Shown: piece after piece, positions 8,802 to 16,263 of the stretch
Position numbering within the stretch: the first letter of the stretch is position 1
Layout of the letters: every line of letters starts with the position of its first letter
Assembly (NCBI GenBank): GCA_035569235.1
Contig: DATMND010000255.1
Coordinates: 1-23,222 of the forward strand
Direction: 5' to 3'
Length of the DNA: 23,222 bases
Source: JAMXLO01 sp035569235
Lineage (GTDB): Bacteria > Pseudomonadota > Alphaproteobacteria > Acetobacterales > Acetobacteraceae
The notes under the pieces: generated by a model
The model's database searches: none
The model's input: only the letters and a program-made list of their open reading frames with translations
Told to the model about the DNA's origin: nothing
Made by a program: the position numbers and the translations under genes

Positions 8802-9521
8802 ATGCATGCAGCCGATATCATGACGCCGGACGTGATCTGGGCGGCGCCGGAAACGCCTGTGCCGGAACTGATCCGCCTGATGTTGGACAACCGCATAAGC
8901 GCGGTGCCCATCGTGGCGGATGGCCGCATCGTCGGCATCGTCAGCGAGGGCGACCTGCTTCGACGCGCGGAGACCGGCACGGAGCCGCATCCGTCGCGCT
9001 GGCTCGAGCTGATGACCTCCTCCAGCCGGCTGGCCGCCGACTATACCAGGACGCATGGCCTGAAGGCGGCCGAGGTGATGACCCGCGAGGTGGTCACGAT
9101 CCCCGACACCGCGCCGATTGCCGAGATCGCGCAATTGCTCGAAGCAAGGCGGATCAAGCGAGTGCCCGTCACGCGCGACGGCAGGCTGGTCGGCGTCGTC
9201 AGCCGGCGCAACCTGCTGCAGGCGCTGGCCAGCAGGCTGTCGACGCCGCCCGCCACGACCGATGACCGGACGATCCGCGAGGCTTTCTATGAGGAACTGC
9301 GCCGCCAACCCTGGGTCGACAGACCAGGCTCGATCAACGCAGTCGTCGCTGACGGCGTTATACACCTGTGGGGCATCGCACCGGACCAGCAGCGGCGCCA
9401 GGCGATAACGGTGGTTGCTGAGAACATCGCAGGCGTTCATGCCGTGCACGACCACATGGATCACCCGCGTGTCGTCGATCCGCTGGACCGTCCGAACTGG
9501 CCGAGCCCCGCGCCGCCGTAG
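8802..9521 (+). CDS. CBS-CBS-BON domain protein
   Basis: A 239-residue soluble protein. The first CBS motif covers about residues 1-55 (ADIMTPDVIWAAPETPVPEL then VPIVADGRIVGIVSEGDLL). The second covers about 88-145 (AAEVMTREVVTIPDTAPIAE then VPVTRDGRLVGVVSRRNLL). A BON-like segment occupies about 155-222 (DDRTIREAFYEELRRQPW, VVADGVIHLWG, GVHAVHDHM). CBS pairs bind adenine nucleotides and sense energy state; BON domains bind membranes or surfaces. The ATG at 8802 follows GGAGAAGGGC. The upstream FNR/FixK-like box suggests oxygen-responsive expression, which fits the frequent presence of such proteins in microaerobic regulons. The closest family name is CBS domain-containing protein; no enzyme activity is expected. 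Confidence 0.88.
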   Translation: MHAADIMTPDVIWAAPETPVPELIRLMLDNRISAVPIVADGRIVGIVSEGDLLRRAETGTEPHPSRWLELMTSSSRLAADYTRTHGLKAAEVMTREVVTIPDTAPIAEIAQLLEARRIKRVPVTRDGRLVGVVSRRNLLQALASRLSTPPATTDDRTIREAFYEELRRQPWVDRPGSINAVVADGVIHLWGIAPDQQRRQAITVVAENIAGVHAVHDHMDHPRVVDPLDRPNWPSPAPP

Positions 9522-9577
9522 TGGTCATCTTGCCACAGCGTGCAATGGTGCTGAGTGCAGGTTGAAACTGGACTGCC

Positions 9578-10795
9578 ATGACGTTCTCGGACAGCCTGAT
9601 CAGCCTCGACGTCTTGCCTTCGCTGCTCGCTGCCTGCGTCGTGCTGCTCCTCGGTACCCTCCTCAGTCAGCGTGTCGCGCTGCTTGCGCGCTACAGCATT
9701 CCGAGACCGATCATTGGCGGCGTGCTGTTCGCCATCTTCGCCGCAGTGCTGATCCGCACCACCGGACGAGGCATCGCGATGGCGGACACCGCGAAGTCCG
9801 ACCTCCTGCTGTTGTTCTTTGCGTGCCTAGGGCTCACTTCGGACCTGCGGCTCCTGATCAGCGGCGGATCGCGCCTAATCCGGTTTCTGGTCGCGCTGGT
9901 CCCGTTCCTGCTGGCGCAGGACGCGCTTGGCGTGCTGATGGCGAAGCTGCTCGGTCTGCACCCGTTCCTGGGCCTGGTCGCCGGCTCGATCACCTTGGTG
10001 GGCGGGCACGGCACCGGCGCGGCCTATGTCGCGAAATTCGGCGAAGCGAGCGCCATTCCCGGCGTCATGGCCCTGACCATGACCTCGGCGACGCTCGGCC
10101 TTGTGCTCGGCGGCGTCATTGGCGGACCGGTCGCGGAACGCCTGATCCGCCGGTTCAGCCTGTCGCCCCAGCCGGTCCGCCCCGAGGACGGCGACGTCAT
10201 CATGGGGCCGACCGAGACCCCAGTGACGACAGTGCCGCTGATCGGCTCGCTGACCGCGGCGCTGGTCGCGGTGCTGGTCGGCCAGTGGCTGGGAGGAATG
10301 CTCGTTGATGCACCGCTCACCGTGCCGGACTTCCTGCTGTGCCTGCTGGCCGGGCTCATGCTGCGCAACGCCGGGGGCCTGCTGGGCTTGCGCCTGCACG
10401 GTTCGGCATCGGAGTTGATCGGGTCGGTCTGCCTGTCGCTGTTCCTGGCGTGGACGATGATGGCGCTCGACCTCGGCACCGTGTTCCAAATGGCCGGGCC
10501 GCTCTTGATCATCCTCTTCGCGCAGGTCGTGCTGGTGGCGCTCTGGGCGTCGCTGGTCACTTACCGCCTGGTTGGGCGGGATTATGAAAGCGCAGTGATG
10601 GCGGCAGCATTTTGCGGATTCGCGATGGGCGCAACGGCGACCGCCATCGCCAATATGCAGGCCCTCGCCCGTCGCCACGGCCCGGCACCGCAGGCCTTCC
10701 TCATCGTCCCGATCGTCGGCGCCTTCTTCATCGACATCATCAATGCCGTGGTGCTGACGCTGTTCCTGTCGCTGGACATGATGGGGTTTCGCTAG
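9578..10795 (+). CDS. gltS: Sodium/glutamate symporter (GltS/ESS family)
   Basis: A 405-residue inner-membrane protein, close to the length of E. coli GltS (401). About ten to twelve hydrophobic segments form two inverted halves. Family hallmarks are present: YSIPRPIIGGVLFA near the N-terminus, and the glycine-rich pore loop GSITLVGGHGTGAA (about 136-149). The second half contains FCGFAMGATATAIANM, the matching loop. It should import glutamate with Na+. The ATG at 9578 has only a weak upstream ribosome site; no better start lies nearby. It is 56 bp downstream of the CBS-BON gene in the same direction and might share its transcript. Confidence 0.9.
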   Translation: MTFSDSLISLDVLPSLLAACVVLLLGTLLSQRVALLARYSIPRPIIGGVLFAIFAAVLIRTTGRGIAMADTAKSDLLLLFFACLGLTSDLRLLISGGSRLIRFLVALVPFLLAQDALGVLMAKLLGLHPFLGLVAGSITLVGGHGTGAAYVAKFGEASAIPGVMALTMTSATLGLVLGGVIGGPVAERLIRRFSLSPQPVRPEDGDVIMGPTETPVTTVPLIGSLTAALVAVLVGQWLGGMLVDAPLTVPDFLLCLLAGLMLRNAGGLLGLRLHGSASELIGSVCLSLFLAWTMMALDLGTVFQMAGPLLIILFAQVVLVALWASLVTYRLVGRDYESAVMAAAFCGFAMGATATAIANMQALARRHGPAPQAFLIVPIVGAFFIDIINAVVLTLFLSLDMMGFR

Positions 10796-10816
10796 CCAGA
10801 GCAGATTCGTCGGGAT

Positions 10817-10830
10817 TGGGACCTATCCCA
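10817..10830. promoter_or_regulatory. Short perfect dyad between gltS and the cupin gene
   Basis: TGGGACCTATCCCA is TGGGA-N4-TCCCA, centred about 63 bp before the cupin ATG and 28 bp after the gltS stop. The size suits an operator or a weak terminator stem; no T tract follows. Confidence 0.3.
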
Positions 10831-10886
10831 TTCCAAGACGCGCGGGGAGCGCGCATGCTGGTCCGATCATCCGTTGGGAGGCCATC

Positions 10887-11639
10887 ATGCGGTTCAGGAC
10901 AACCGGAATACTGTCGCTCGGCGCAATGGCGCTTGCCGCCCCAGTGGCCGCACAAAACGCGCCGGCCCCACCGGCAATTACCCGGGCATTGGTCGCCGCA
11001 ACCAAGCTGCCGACCGTGACGGATGTGCCGCTGTATTTCAAAGCGGTGAGTGTCACTCTTCCGCCTGGCGAGAGCAGCAGCGTCGCGGCGACCAACGGCA
11101 TCCTCTATCAGCTCTCTGGATCGACCGAGGTTTCGCTCGGCGGCGAAGCCAAGACGGTTGCCGCGGGAGAGGGGCTGTTCATCGGCGGCGATAAGGCGGC
11201 GGTGCTGAAGGCGGGCAGCGGAGGGCCATCGGCGTTCCTCCACTTCTTCCTGGTCCCCGCTGCGGATTTGGATCAGCCGGCCGAGACGGAACCGGCGACC
11301 GTGAGAGAATTATACCGCGGTGCGGCTCCGCTCGCCGACCTGAAGGCAGGCGGTTACGACCTCAATCTGACTCGAATTACATTTCCTGCGCAGATGGAAT
11401 CCAACCCGCCGCACCATCGGTCAGGCGCTGCACTGTATTTTATCATCTCCGGCACCGGGGCCAACACGATCAACGGCACGACGGCCGCACGGGGACCTGG
11501 CTCGGTTGTCTATGAACCGTACGGCCTCGTGCACCAGTGGGGGAACCCGGGCAACGAGCCACTGACGTTTTTGGCCTTCAACATCAATCCGGACGGCGTC
11601 GCTGCCGTCCTTCCGGGCGCGCCGGCGAAGAGCCAATAA
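10887..11639 (+). CDS. Exported bicupin-like protein
   Basis: A 250-residue protein with a signal peptide (MRFRTTGILSLGAMALAAPVAAQ, cleavage likely after AAQ or nearby), so probably periplasmic. Two cupin-like halves are visible. The first spans about residues 50-125 (VSVTLPPGESSS, GSTEVSLGGEAKTVAAGEG). The second spans about 155-235, with His176/His177 in PPHHRSGAALYFIISGTG and His216 in YGLVHQWGN as candidate metal ligands. The usual motif-1 Glu is not obvious. The ATG at 10887 follows TTGGGAGG. Cupins include dioxygenases, isomerases and sugar-binding proteins; the reaction here is not identifiable. The stop abuts the convergent dehydrogenase stop. Confidence 0.8.
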   Translation: MRFRTTGILSLGAMALAAPVAAQNAPAPPAITRALVAATKLPTVTDVPLYFKAVSVTLPPGESSSVAATNGILYQLSGSTEVSLGGEAKTVAAGEGLFIGGDKAAVLKAGSGGPSAFLHFFLVPAADLDQPAETEPATVRELYRGAAPLADLKAGGYDLNLTRITFPAQMESNPPHHRSGAALYFIISGTGANTINGTTAARGPGSVVYEPYGLVHQWGNPGNEPLTFLAFNINPDGVAAVLPGAPAKSQ

Positions 11640-12623
11640 CTACCGCCGCATCAGCATGTCACGAAGCTCCGGCACCACCCACAGCGGCCGCTCGCCGCGG
11701 GAGACGCGCAGCACGTTGTCGAACGCGTTGCGCGTCTGCTTCACCCGCGTCTCCCGGCTGGCGCCTGCGAGATGCGGGGTCAGCACAACGTTATCGAGCG
11801 ACAGCACCGGCTCGGACGGCGATGGCGGTTCGGCCGGAAACACATCGAGCCCCGCGCCGGCGATGCTGCCGCCGGCGAGCGCCGCGTGCAGCGCCGGGAA
11901 ATCGATCACCGGGCCGCGGCTGCAATTGATCAGAACCGCGTGCGGCTGCATATGCGCCAACTCCGCGGTGCTGATCATGTTGCGTGTCAGCGATGTCAGC
12001 GGCACGTGCAGCGTGACGATGTCCGATGTGCGCAGCAGCTCCGGCAGCAGGCGATAACGGACGTTTAGCGCGTCCTCGGTATCCTCGCTCAATCGCACAA
12101 TGTCGTTGTACTGGATGCGCATGTTGAAGCCGCCCGCGGCAATGCGCGCGACACGCTTGCCGATCGTGCCGAAGCCGATGATGCCCAGTGTCTTGTCGTG
12201 CATCTCGTAGAGCGTCGGCATCGGCTGATTGCCGCGCCAGCGCCCACCCGCGGTCATTTCGTGCTGGGGCACCAGACGCCGATAGACGGCAAGCATCAGC
12301 AGGATCGTGTGTTCGGCGACAGCGCGTGAGTTGGCGCCGCCGTTATTGGCGACGAGCACGCCGGCGCGGCGTGCGGCGTCAAGGTCCACCCGGTCGTACC
12401 CCGCGCTGAAAAGCTGGACCAGCCGTAGCCGAGGGGCGGCGCGGTAGAAGGCATCGTCCATGCCCTCGACATTGCCCAACAGGTATTCCGCCTCGGCCAG
12501 CGCGGCGGTGTAGCCCGCGCTGCGCGGCGCCGCGACCAGGAGTTCGAAGCCTGGAGGCGTCATTTCCTGCGCCTCCTGGACTGTCTCGGCAGCGGTGTTG
12601 ACGAGCAGGACCTTCGACGGCAT
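11640..12623 (-). CDS. D-isomer-specific 2-hydroxyacid dehydrogenase family protein
   Basis: A 327-residue NAD-dependent oxidoreductase interconverting 2-hydroxyacids and 2-oxoacids. Visible: the substrate-domain entry SAGYDRVDLDAARRAGV, NAD-binding GFGTIG (150-155) after KTLGII, and the catalytic residues Arg236 (NCSRGPVID), Glu265 (DVFPAEPP) and His284 (TPHLAGAS). These three form the standard set, so the enzyme should be active. The ATG at 12623 has a GGGAGGGAA ribosome site. The closest names are phosphoglycerate-dehydrogenase-like, glyoxylate/hydroxypyruvate reductase-like or D-lactate-type dehydrogenase; the sequence does not choose between them. It shares no operon with its neighbours, converging tail to tail with the cupin gene. 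Confidence 0.88.
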   Translation of the reverse strand: MPSKVLLVNTAAETVQEAQEMTPPGFELLVAAPRSAGYTAALAEAEYLLGNVEGMDDAFYRAAPRLRLVQLFSAGYDRVDLDAARRAGVLVANNGGANSRAVAEHTILLMLAVYRRLVPQHEMTAGGRWRGNQPMPTLYEMHDKTLGIIGFGTIGKRVARIAAGGFNMRIQYNDIVRLSEDTEDALNVRYRLLPELLRTSDIVTLHVPLTSLTRNMISTAELAHMQPHAVLINCSRGPVIDFPALHAALAGGSIAGAGLDVFPAEPPSPSEPVLSLDNVVLTPHLAGASRETRVKQTRNAFDNVLRVSRGERPLWVVPELRDMLMRR

Positions 12624-12975
12624 GGCGGTTCCCTCCCTGGCGGTTTGGCGCTCAGGATAGCGTGTGGCAGCAAGCCGGAGGAGTCGGCGGCGGGGACGGC
12701 GACAGCGGCCTTATCGACGATCACCGCCAGGGAAACGCATTCCGCGGCAGCCTGAGTCAGCTGCTGCGACAGAATGGGCCGCGAGCCGGCAGGCTGGTTC
12801 ACGTGGGTGTCGATGACATTGGCCACATCAATATCATCGCCCCACGCATAAATCATATGCGACCTGACCGGATTATCGCGCAAAGTCCGCAAGCCTACCT
12901 CTCGCCCATCGCAAAAGATGCGATGCAAAAAGGAATCGGCCTCACCCATGCGAGGGCGTTCCGAGGAGAGAGACC
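12624..12975. other. Divergent intergenic region, 352 bp
   Basis: This separates the 2-hydroxyacid dehydrogenase from the first small exported-protein gene. Open frames exist on both strands, but none has a ribosome site with recognisable protein features. It must carry promoters for both genes; no convincing -35/-10 pair stands out. A ribosome site (GAGGAGAGA) precedes the gene at 12976. Confidence 0.5.
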
Positions 12976-13230
12976 ATGAAAATCATGCTTCGTGCCGCGA
13001 TGGCAGCATTGAGTATCGCCAGCATCGGTTCGGCCTATGCGGACGGCGGCGAGGGCATCGTTGCCAACTCCCAGTACACCGAGATCCCGGGCGTGGTAGC
13101 CCAAGCTCCTGCGCAGAACGTGCCGCTGGTCGCGACGGCGCAGGAAGGGCAGGCGATCCTGACCTATGTGCCGGGCGGCAACCGGACCACCTGGCTGTTC
13201 CCGCCTGTCGGAAAGTATCTCGCCCAGTAA
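12976..13230 (+). CDS. Small exported protein, paralogue A
   Basis: An 84-residue protein with a clear signal peptide (MKIMLRAAMAALSIASIGSAYA, cleavage after AYA). The mature part is small and neutral (DGGEGIVANSQYTEIPGVV) and ends in TTWLFPPVGKYLAQ. GAGGAGAGA lies just before the ATG. It resembles the protein at 13761-14003 in the signal region (M-x-I-x-x-RA), the DG-x-G-x-x-A start of the mature part, a T-x-I motif, and TTWLF near the C-terminus. No enzyme or binding domain is recognised; it is probably periplasmic. Function unknown. Confidence 0.7.
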   Translation: MKIMLRAAMAALSIASIGSAYADGGEGIVANSQYTEIPGVVAQAPAQNVPLVATAQEGQAILTYVPGGNRTTWLFPPVGKYLAQ

Positions 13231-13258
13231 GCAGGCGACGGCCGGCTTTGGCAGCGGA

Positions 13259-13280
13259 GGGCCGGCTCTCTTGCCGGCCC
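13259..13280 (+). terminator. Hairpin after the first small exported gene
   Basis: GGGCCGGC (13259-13266) pairs perfectly with GCCGGCCC (13273-13280) around TCTCTT. It lies about 30 bp beyond the stop codon at 13230. No run of T follows, so it may end or stabilise the message. Confidence 0.5.
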
Positions 13281-13479
13281 ATGCCGCGTTCAATCGGTAG
13301 TGGCGATCCCTCGCAGCCCGCGTGGCGGTTATCTCCCTTCAAGGGTCATCGAGAGATCGTGTGCGGGACCGGTCGATGAAGGTGGCCAAAGTGTGGCGTG
13401 ATTCACAGCGGGGCGCCCCCAACCGCTGCAATCTTCGCCTGTCAGCGAGCATGGCAACAGCTGACAGAGGAGAACCCCA

Positions 13480-13680
13480 ATGGCGATTTTCGTTTTCGCC
13501 GCACTGATGGCCACCGCCGTCATCGCTATTCTCTGGGGCACCACCGCCGTGGCGTTGCGCCAGCCCCAGCAAGAGCATATGGCGATTGAGGAAGCCCAAG
13601 CGGAATCCAATTGGTCGATCCCGGAATCCGGCGCCGAGCCCGATTGGGCGATCACGCCTGCTCACCTGCGCATGTGGTGA
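13480..13680 (+). CDS. Small single-TM protein
   Basis: A 66-residue protein: one N-terminal hydrophobic helix (AIFVFAALMATAVIAILWGT) followed by an acidic, Trp-containing tail (NWSIPESGAEPDWAITP). It is probably anchored in the inner membrane; the tail side is not certain. ACAGAGGAGAA precedes the ATG at proper spacing, which supports translation. It lies between two paralogous small exported genes in the same direction. No family is recognised. Confidence 0.6.
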   Translation: MAIFVFAALMATAVIAILWGTTAVALRQPQQEHMAIEEAQAESNWSIPESGAEPDWAITPAHLRMW

Positions 13681-13760
13681 TCGCCGTCGCTCAGTGCGGC
13701 GCTGATCGGCAGGCGCGCCGTCAGGGCAGGTCGGGTGAAGACAATCCGGGGAAAGCGATC

Positions 13761-14003
13761 ATGAATATCACGGTTCGTGCTGTCGTTGCGGTGTTCAGCC
13801 TGGGCACTGGGCTGGCCCATGCCGGTGACGGCGATGGCTACTCGGCGACCACGCTGTTCACCTCGATCCAGAATGAACAGGCCGCACGCCCCCGCGCTGC
13901 AGCGGCCCAGAACGGTGCCGCGCCGGTCCAGACTTCCGACGCCTCCGACGCCCAGCAGCACGGCAAGACCACGTGGTTGTTCCGCGTATTCTCGGCACCT
14001 TAG
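13761..14003 (+). CDS. Small exported protein, paralogue B
   Basis: An 80-residue protein with a signal peptide (MNITVRAVVAVFSLGTGLAHA, cleavage after AHA). The mature part DGDGYSATTLFTSIQNEQAA is followed by an Ala/Gln-rich stretch and ends KTTWLFRVFSAP. Its layout mirrors that of the gene at 12976. The two share the N-terminal pattern, DG-x-G-x-x-A, T-x-I and TTWLF, so they look like a diverged duplicate pair. GGGGAAAG before the ATG serves as ribosome site. Function unknown. Confidence 0.65.
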   Translation: MNITVRAVVAVFSLGTGLAHAGDGDGYSATTLFTSIQNEQAARPRAAAAQNGAAPVQTSDASDAQQHGKTTWLFRVFSAP

Positions 14004-14469
14004 GTACTGATTCTGATTGTGCTGAGGCATGCCTGTGGTTCTGGCTGCGGTGGGGCACGAGCGTTACGTTCTTGGCTTCTGTGGGCTCGTGACACCTTTG
14101 GCAGCATCGCCCAACAACTTCGGCTGAAAGTTGGAACCTGGAGCTTCCGCGCGTCGCCGTGAAGGGTGTCGACGTTCTTGAGAACGTTTACAGGATGGTA
14201 TTCAGCTACCGCAGATCAGCGCGTGAAGCCGGGCCGATGGTCGGTGATCGCGTGGCTATGAAAGGTCAGGTCGAAAACCAAAAGGGGACCCAGAAATCTG
14301 GGACTCCATCTGCACAGCGTACGTGTTCCGTTTCCTATTTCCAAAACCTCCGTCCCTGAACCGTGATTCCGTTTCCAAAAAAAATTTCGATCTGGCGAAT
14401 CTCGGATCACGTGCCGGCTCACGGCTTCGGCAGGGGCGGAAGGACCTGCGCGCGTAAAAACGACAGCGA
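14004..14469. other. Intergenic stretch, no gene supported
   Basis: About 470 bases without a convincing gene. Frames on both strands lack ribosome sites or recognisable domains. The only structure noted is the short dyad CCCAGA-AA-TCTGGG at 14289-14302 and an A-run near 14380. Base composition is less GC-rich than the flanking genes, consistent with the start of an accessory segment. Confidence 0.5.
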
Positions 14470-14483
14470 TTGATCTAGGTCAA
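14470..14483. promoter_or_regulatory. FNR/FixK-like binding site
   Basis: TTGATCTAGGTCAA matches the FNR/FixK dyad TTGAT-N4-ATCAA with one deviation. A -10-like TAACAT lies at 14506-14511, about 32 bases from the dyad centre (14476.5). This is class II activator geometry, placing the start of transcription at about 14517-14518, on or next to the ATG of the following gene. Confidence 0.65.
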
Positions 14484-14517
14484 CGACTGTATCGCGCCTT
14501 CGTTGTAACATCGGCAC

Positions 14518-14859
14518 ATGATACGGTTTCTTCTGCCTGCGGCCCTGGCCGTTGCTCTGATGGCTGGCTCCGCTACGGCTGAACAATACACCGTAACGGG
14601 CAACGGAAGAGCGCCCTTCCACTGATGGAGCCTATTTCGGAGAACCGATCTGACCTATCCCGATCGCCATGACGCCCAGCAGTTTGAGCAATGGGTTTTG
14701 GGCTTCGTTTCCGATGTCGGGTATGCCGGCGACGGCGATCCCATGAAAGGGGCCGTCGCTCCGACGGTCTTTCTTTGGATGGACAAATACTGCTCGGCTC
14801 ATCCCCACGAAATGATCTCGCAAGCTGCCGAGGCATTCGTTGGTCGCGCGCCTGACTGA
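14518..14859 (+). pseudogene. Exported small protein (Rap1a/Tai- or HdeA-like) broken by an in-frame TGA
   Basis: The frame opens MIRFLLPAALAVALMAGSATA, a good signal peptide, continues EQYTVTGNGRAPFH and stops at TGA 14623-14625. The same frame then runs open to TGA 14857-14859. It includes TYPDRHDAQQFEQWVLGFVS and FLWMDKYCSAHPHEMISQAA, which resemble the C-terminal half of small exported proteins of the Rap1a/Tai or HdeA-like type (G-F/Y-x-x-G/D and YxxxHP patterns). The segment around the TGA lacks the usual GxxLLxxC, so local decay is likely. No ribosome site precedes the ATG; the promoter geometry suggests a leaderless message. The downstream half could restart at ATG 14743. Most likely a pseudogene; the family call is tentative. 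Confidence 0.5.
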
Positions 14860-14868
14860 GGGGAGCCC

Positions 14869-15093
14869 ATGGATCACCTCGGCGCATGGTTGCAGATCGG
14901 TTCCGCCATCTGTGCATTCGTGGCAGCAGGCTTTTGGGCTTGGTCCGCAGTCGGCAAGGCGCCGGAAATGACATGGGCGGGCATTGCTGATCTCAAGCCA
15001 TGGCTGGACGACGCGGCGCGGCGCAACCGATGGGCTGCATCATTCGCCGGCTTGTCCGCCGCCCTGGACGGACTCGCCACGCTGGCAGGGTGA
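14869..15093 (+). CDS. Small one-TM protein upstream of the nuclease gene
   Basis: A 74-residue protein with one hydrophobic segment (IGSAICAFVAAGFWAWSAV, about residues 10-28) and a Trp-rich, charged C-terminal part (WAGIADLKPWLDDAARRNRW) ending in a second weakly hydrophobic stretch. GAGGGGAG precedes the ATG closely. It starts 9 bases after the end of the broken exported-protein frame and ends 31 bases before the nuclease ATG, so the three may form one transcript. No family is recognised. Confidence 0.6.
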   Translation: MDHLGAWLQIGSAICAFVAAGFWAWSAVGKAPEMTWAGIADLKPWLDDAARRNRWAASFAGLSAALDGLATLAG

Positions 15094-15124
15094 TAGGCGG
15101 AATGATCTCGCAGGAGTGCGTTAC

Positions 15125-16129
15125 ATGAGCAGTGATTTGGATAACCCCTCTATCGACGCACTACACCCGTCTCGCTCGATCCAGGAGTTTCGGATCGACT
15201 TCTTCCTTGAAGAGGAGTTCACCGTCGATTTGACCTTCGTCCAGGCTTTCGCGACTGCCTGCGGCTCGACGTTCTCTGTGGACCATGTTGAACGGGTAAT
15301 CCATTCGGTCTCAGACAAGCACGGCGAAGCCGATTTGGTCGTGCTAATCACTGGCGAGCAGCCGGATGGGCACACAAGGAAGATGGCGCTGTTGATCGAA
15401 GACAAGATCAGCGCCGGCTTCCAACCAGGTCAGCCGCGCCGCTATCGACAGCGTGGCGAAGAAGGCATGAATCTCGGCTGGTGGGACTCCTTTGTGACGG
15501 TGCTGGTGGCCCCTTCATCCTACATCTCGCCTTCTCACGGCTTCAATGCCGCAGTGTCTCTCGAACAGATTGAGGAATGGATCTGTCCGTCTGATGCCGG
15601 GCGGCGCGCCTTCAAAGTGGCAAAGATCGAGGAGGCCATCCGAAAGAAGGCTTTAACAGGCGTACAAATCGTTGACCGTGCCATGACCGAATTCCGAGCC
15701 GCTTATTATGACAATCTTAAGACATTCAACTTCCGGCATGGCACAGACTTCACCATGCGTCTGCCAGCTCCAACGTATCATGGTGACACCTGGTTCGTTT
15801 TGAAAAGTCCAACTCTCCCCGCATGGTCGGAGATTCGACATATGGCACCAAGCGGGAACATCGAGATTAGCTTTAAGGAGACGGAGTTTTCAAAAGCAGC
15901 CGCTATCGTCCAACTTCTGGAGTCCGATATGACTTTAATGCAAACCGGCAAATACAAACAGCATGTCACGGTTCGGCTGTCCACGCCGCCGATTCCAGTC
16001 TTTGATAGCTTCGAACGTGTTCGGTCTGAGGTAGAGAACGCACTTTCATGTGCGGAAAGGCTGTGGAGGCTCTATCAGCGTGAACGCGTGCGATTTGATG
16101 CTGCGCTTGTGCCCGCGCGACGCACATGA
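15125..16129 (+). CDS. PD-(D/E)XK nuclease superfamily protein
   Basis: A 334-residue protein with the nuclease core near the N-terminus. After an acidic helix (EFRIDFFLEEEFTVD) come HSVSDKHGEADLVVLI with Asp70, LLIEDKISAG with Glu92-x-Lys94, and FQPGQPRRYRQRGEEG with the helix Gln/Arg/Tyr that often completes this site. The pattern D-(x)n-ExK plus Q-x3-RY fits the PDDEXK_4-like group. WWDSFVTVLVAP forms a later core strand. The rest has no recognised domain and could bind a partner or nucleic acid. CAGGAG precedes the ATG by 8-9 bases. Codon use is richer in A/T endings than the flanking genes, suggesting acquisition. Its stop overlaps the next short frame as ATGA. Such proteins occur in restriction or phage-defence settings, but the role here is not shown. 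Confidence 0.8.
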   Translation: MSSDLDNPSIDALHPSRSIQEFRIDFFLEEEFTVDLTFVQAFATACGSTFSVDHVERVIHSVSDKHGEADLVVLITGEQPDGHTRKMALLIEDKISAGFQPGQPRRYRQRGEEGMNLGWWDSFVTVLVAPSSYISPSHGFNAAVSLEQIEEWICPSDAGRRAFKVAKIEEAIRKKALTGVQIVDRAMTEFRAAYYDNLKTFNFRHGTDFTMRLPAPTYHGDTWFVLKSPTLPAWSEIRHMAPSGNIEISFKETEFSKAAAIVQLLESDMTLMQTGKYKQHVTVRLSTPPIPVFDSFERVRSEVENALSCAERLWRLYQRERVRFDAALVPARRT

Positions 16130-16263
16130 GCCAACTTATTCCGATAGCCACGCAGGCCAACCTTCCGACGCTGGTTGCCGTTGCCGGCAAGCGCGTCCCA
16201 CTCGGTTATCGAGAACAGCCAGCCACCGCTTGCATGGCCGACTCCAATTGGCACGGATTATGA
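16126..16263 (+). pseudogene. Remnant resembling the N-terminus of a tyrosine recombinase/integrase
   Basis: A 45-codon frame whose ATG overlaps the nuclease stop (ATGA). The first half, MSQLIPIATQANLPTLVAVA, resembles the short leader in front of the SAM-like core-binding domain of proteobacterial phage-type integrases; the continuation GKRVPLGYREQ diverges and the frame ends before that domain. No catalytic residues (R-H-R-Y) are present, so it cannot be active. The stop falls inside the first of a set of short direct repeats, suggesting that the rest was lost by insertion or deletion. Homology is from recollection of the family pattern and is tentative. Confidence 0.4.

Noticed and set aside
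12560..12949. A 129-codon minus-strand frame upstream of and overlapping the 2-hydroxyacid dehydrogenase start
   Set aside because: No ribosome site or recognisable domain, it runs through the dehydrogenase start region in another frame and turns Arg/Pro-rich there. The dehydrogenase has a strong start of its own.
12662..12979. Plus-strand 105-codon frame in the 12.6-13.0 kb gap
   Set aside because: Overlaps the well-supported exported gene at 12976 in another frame and shows no family features.
14159..14422. Small frames on both strands in the 14.0-14.5 kb gap
   Set aside because: Neither has a ribosome site, a domain or a consistent coding pattern.
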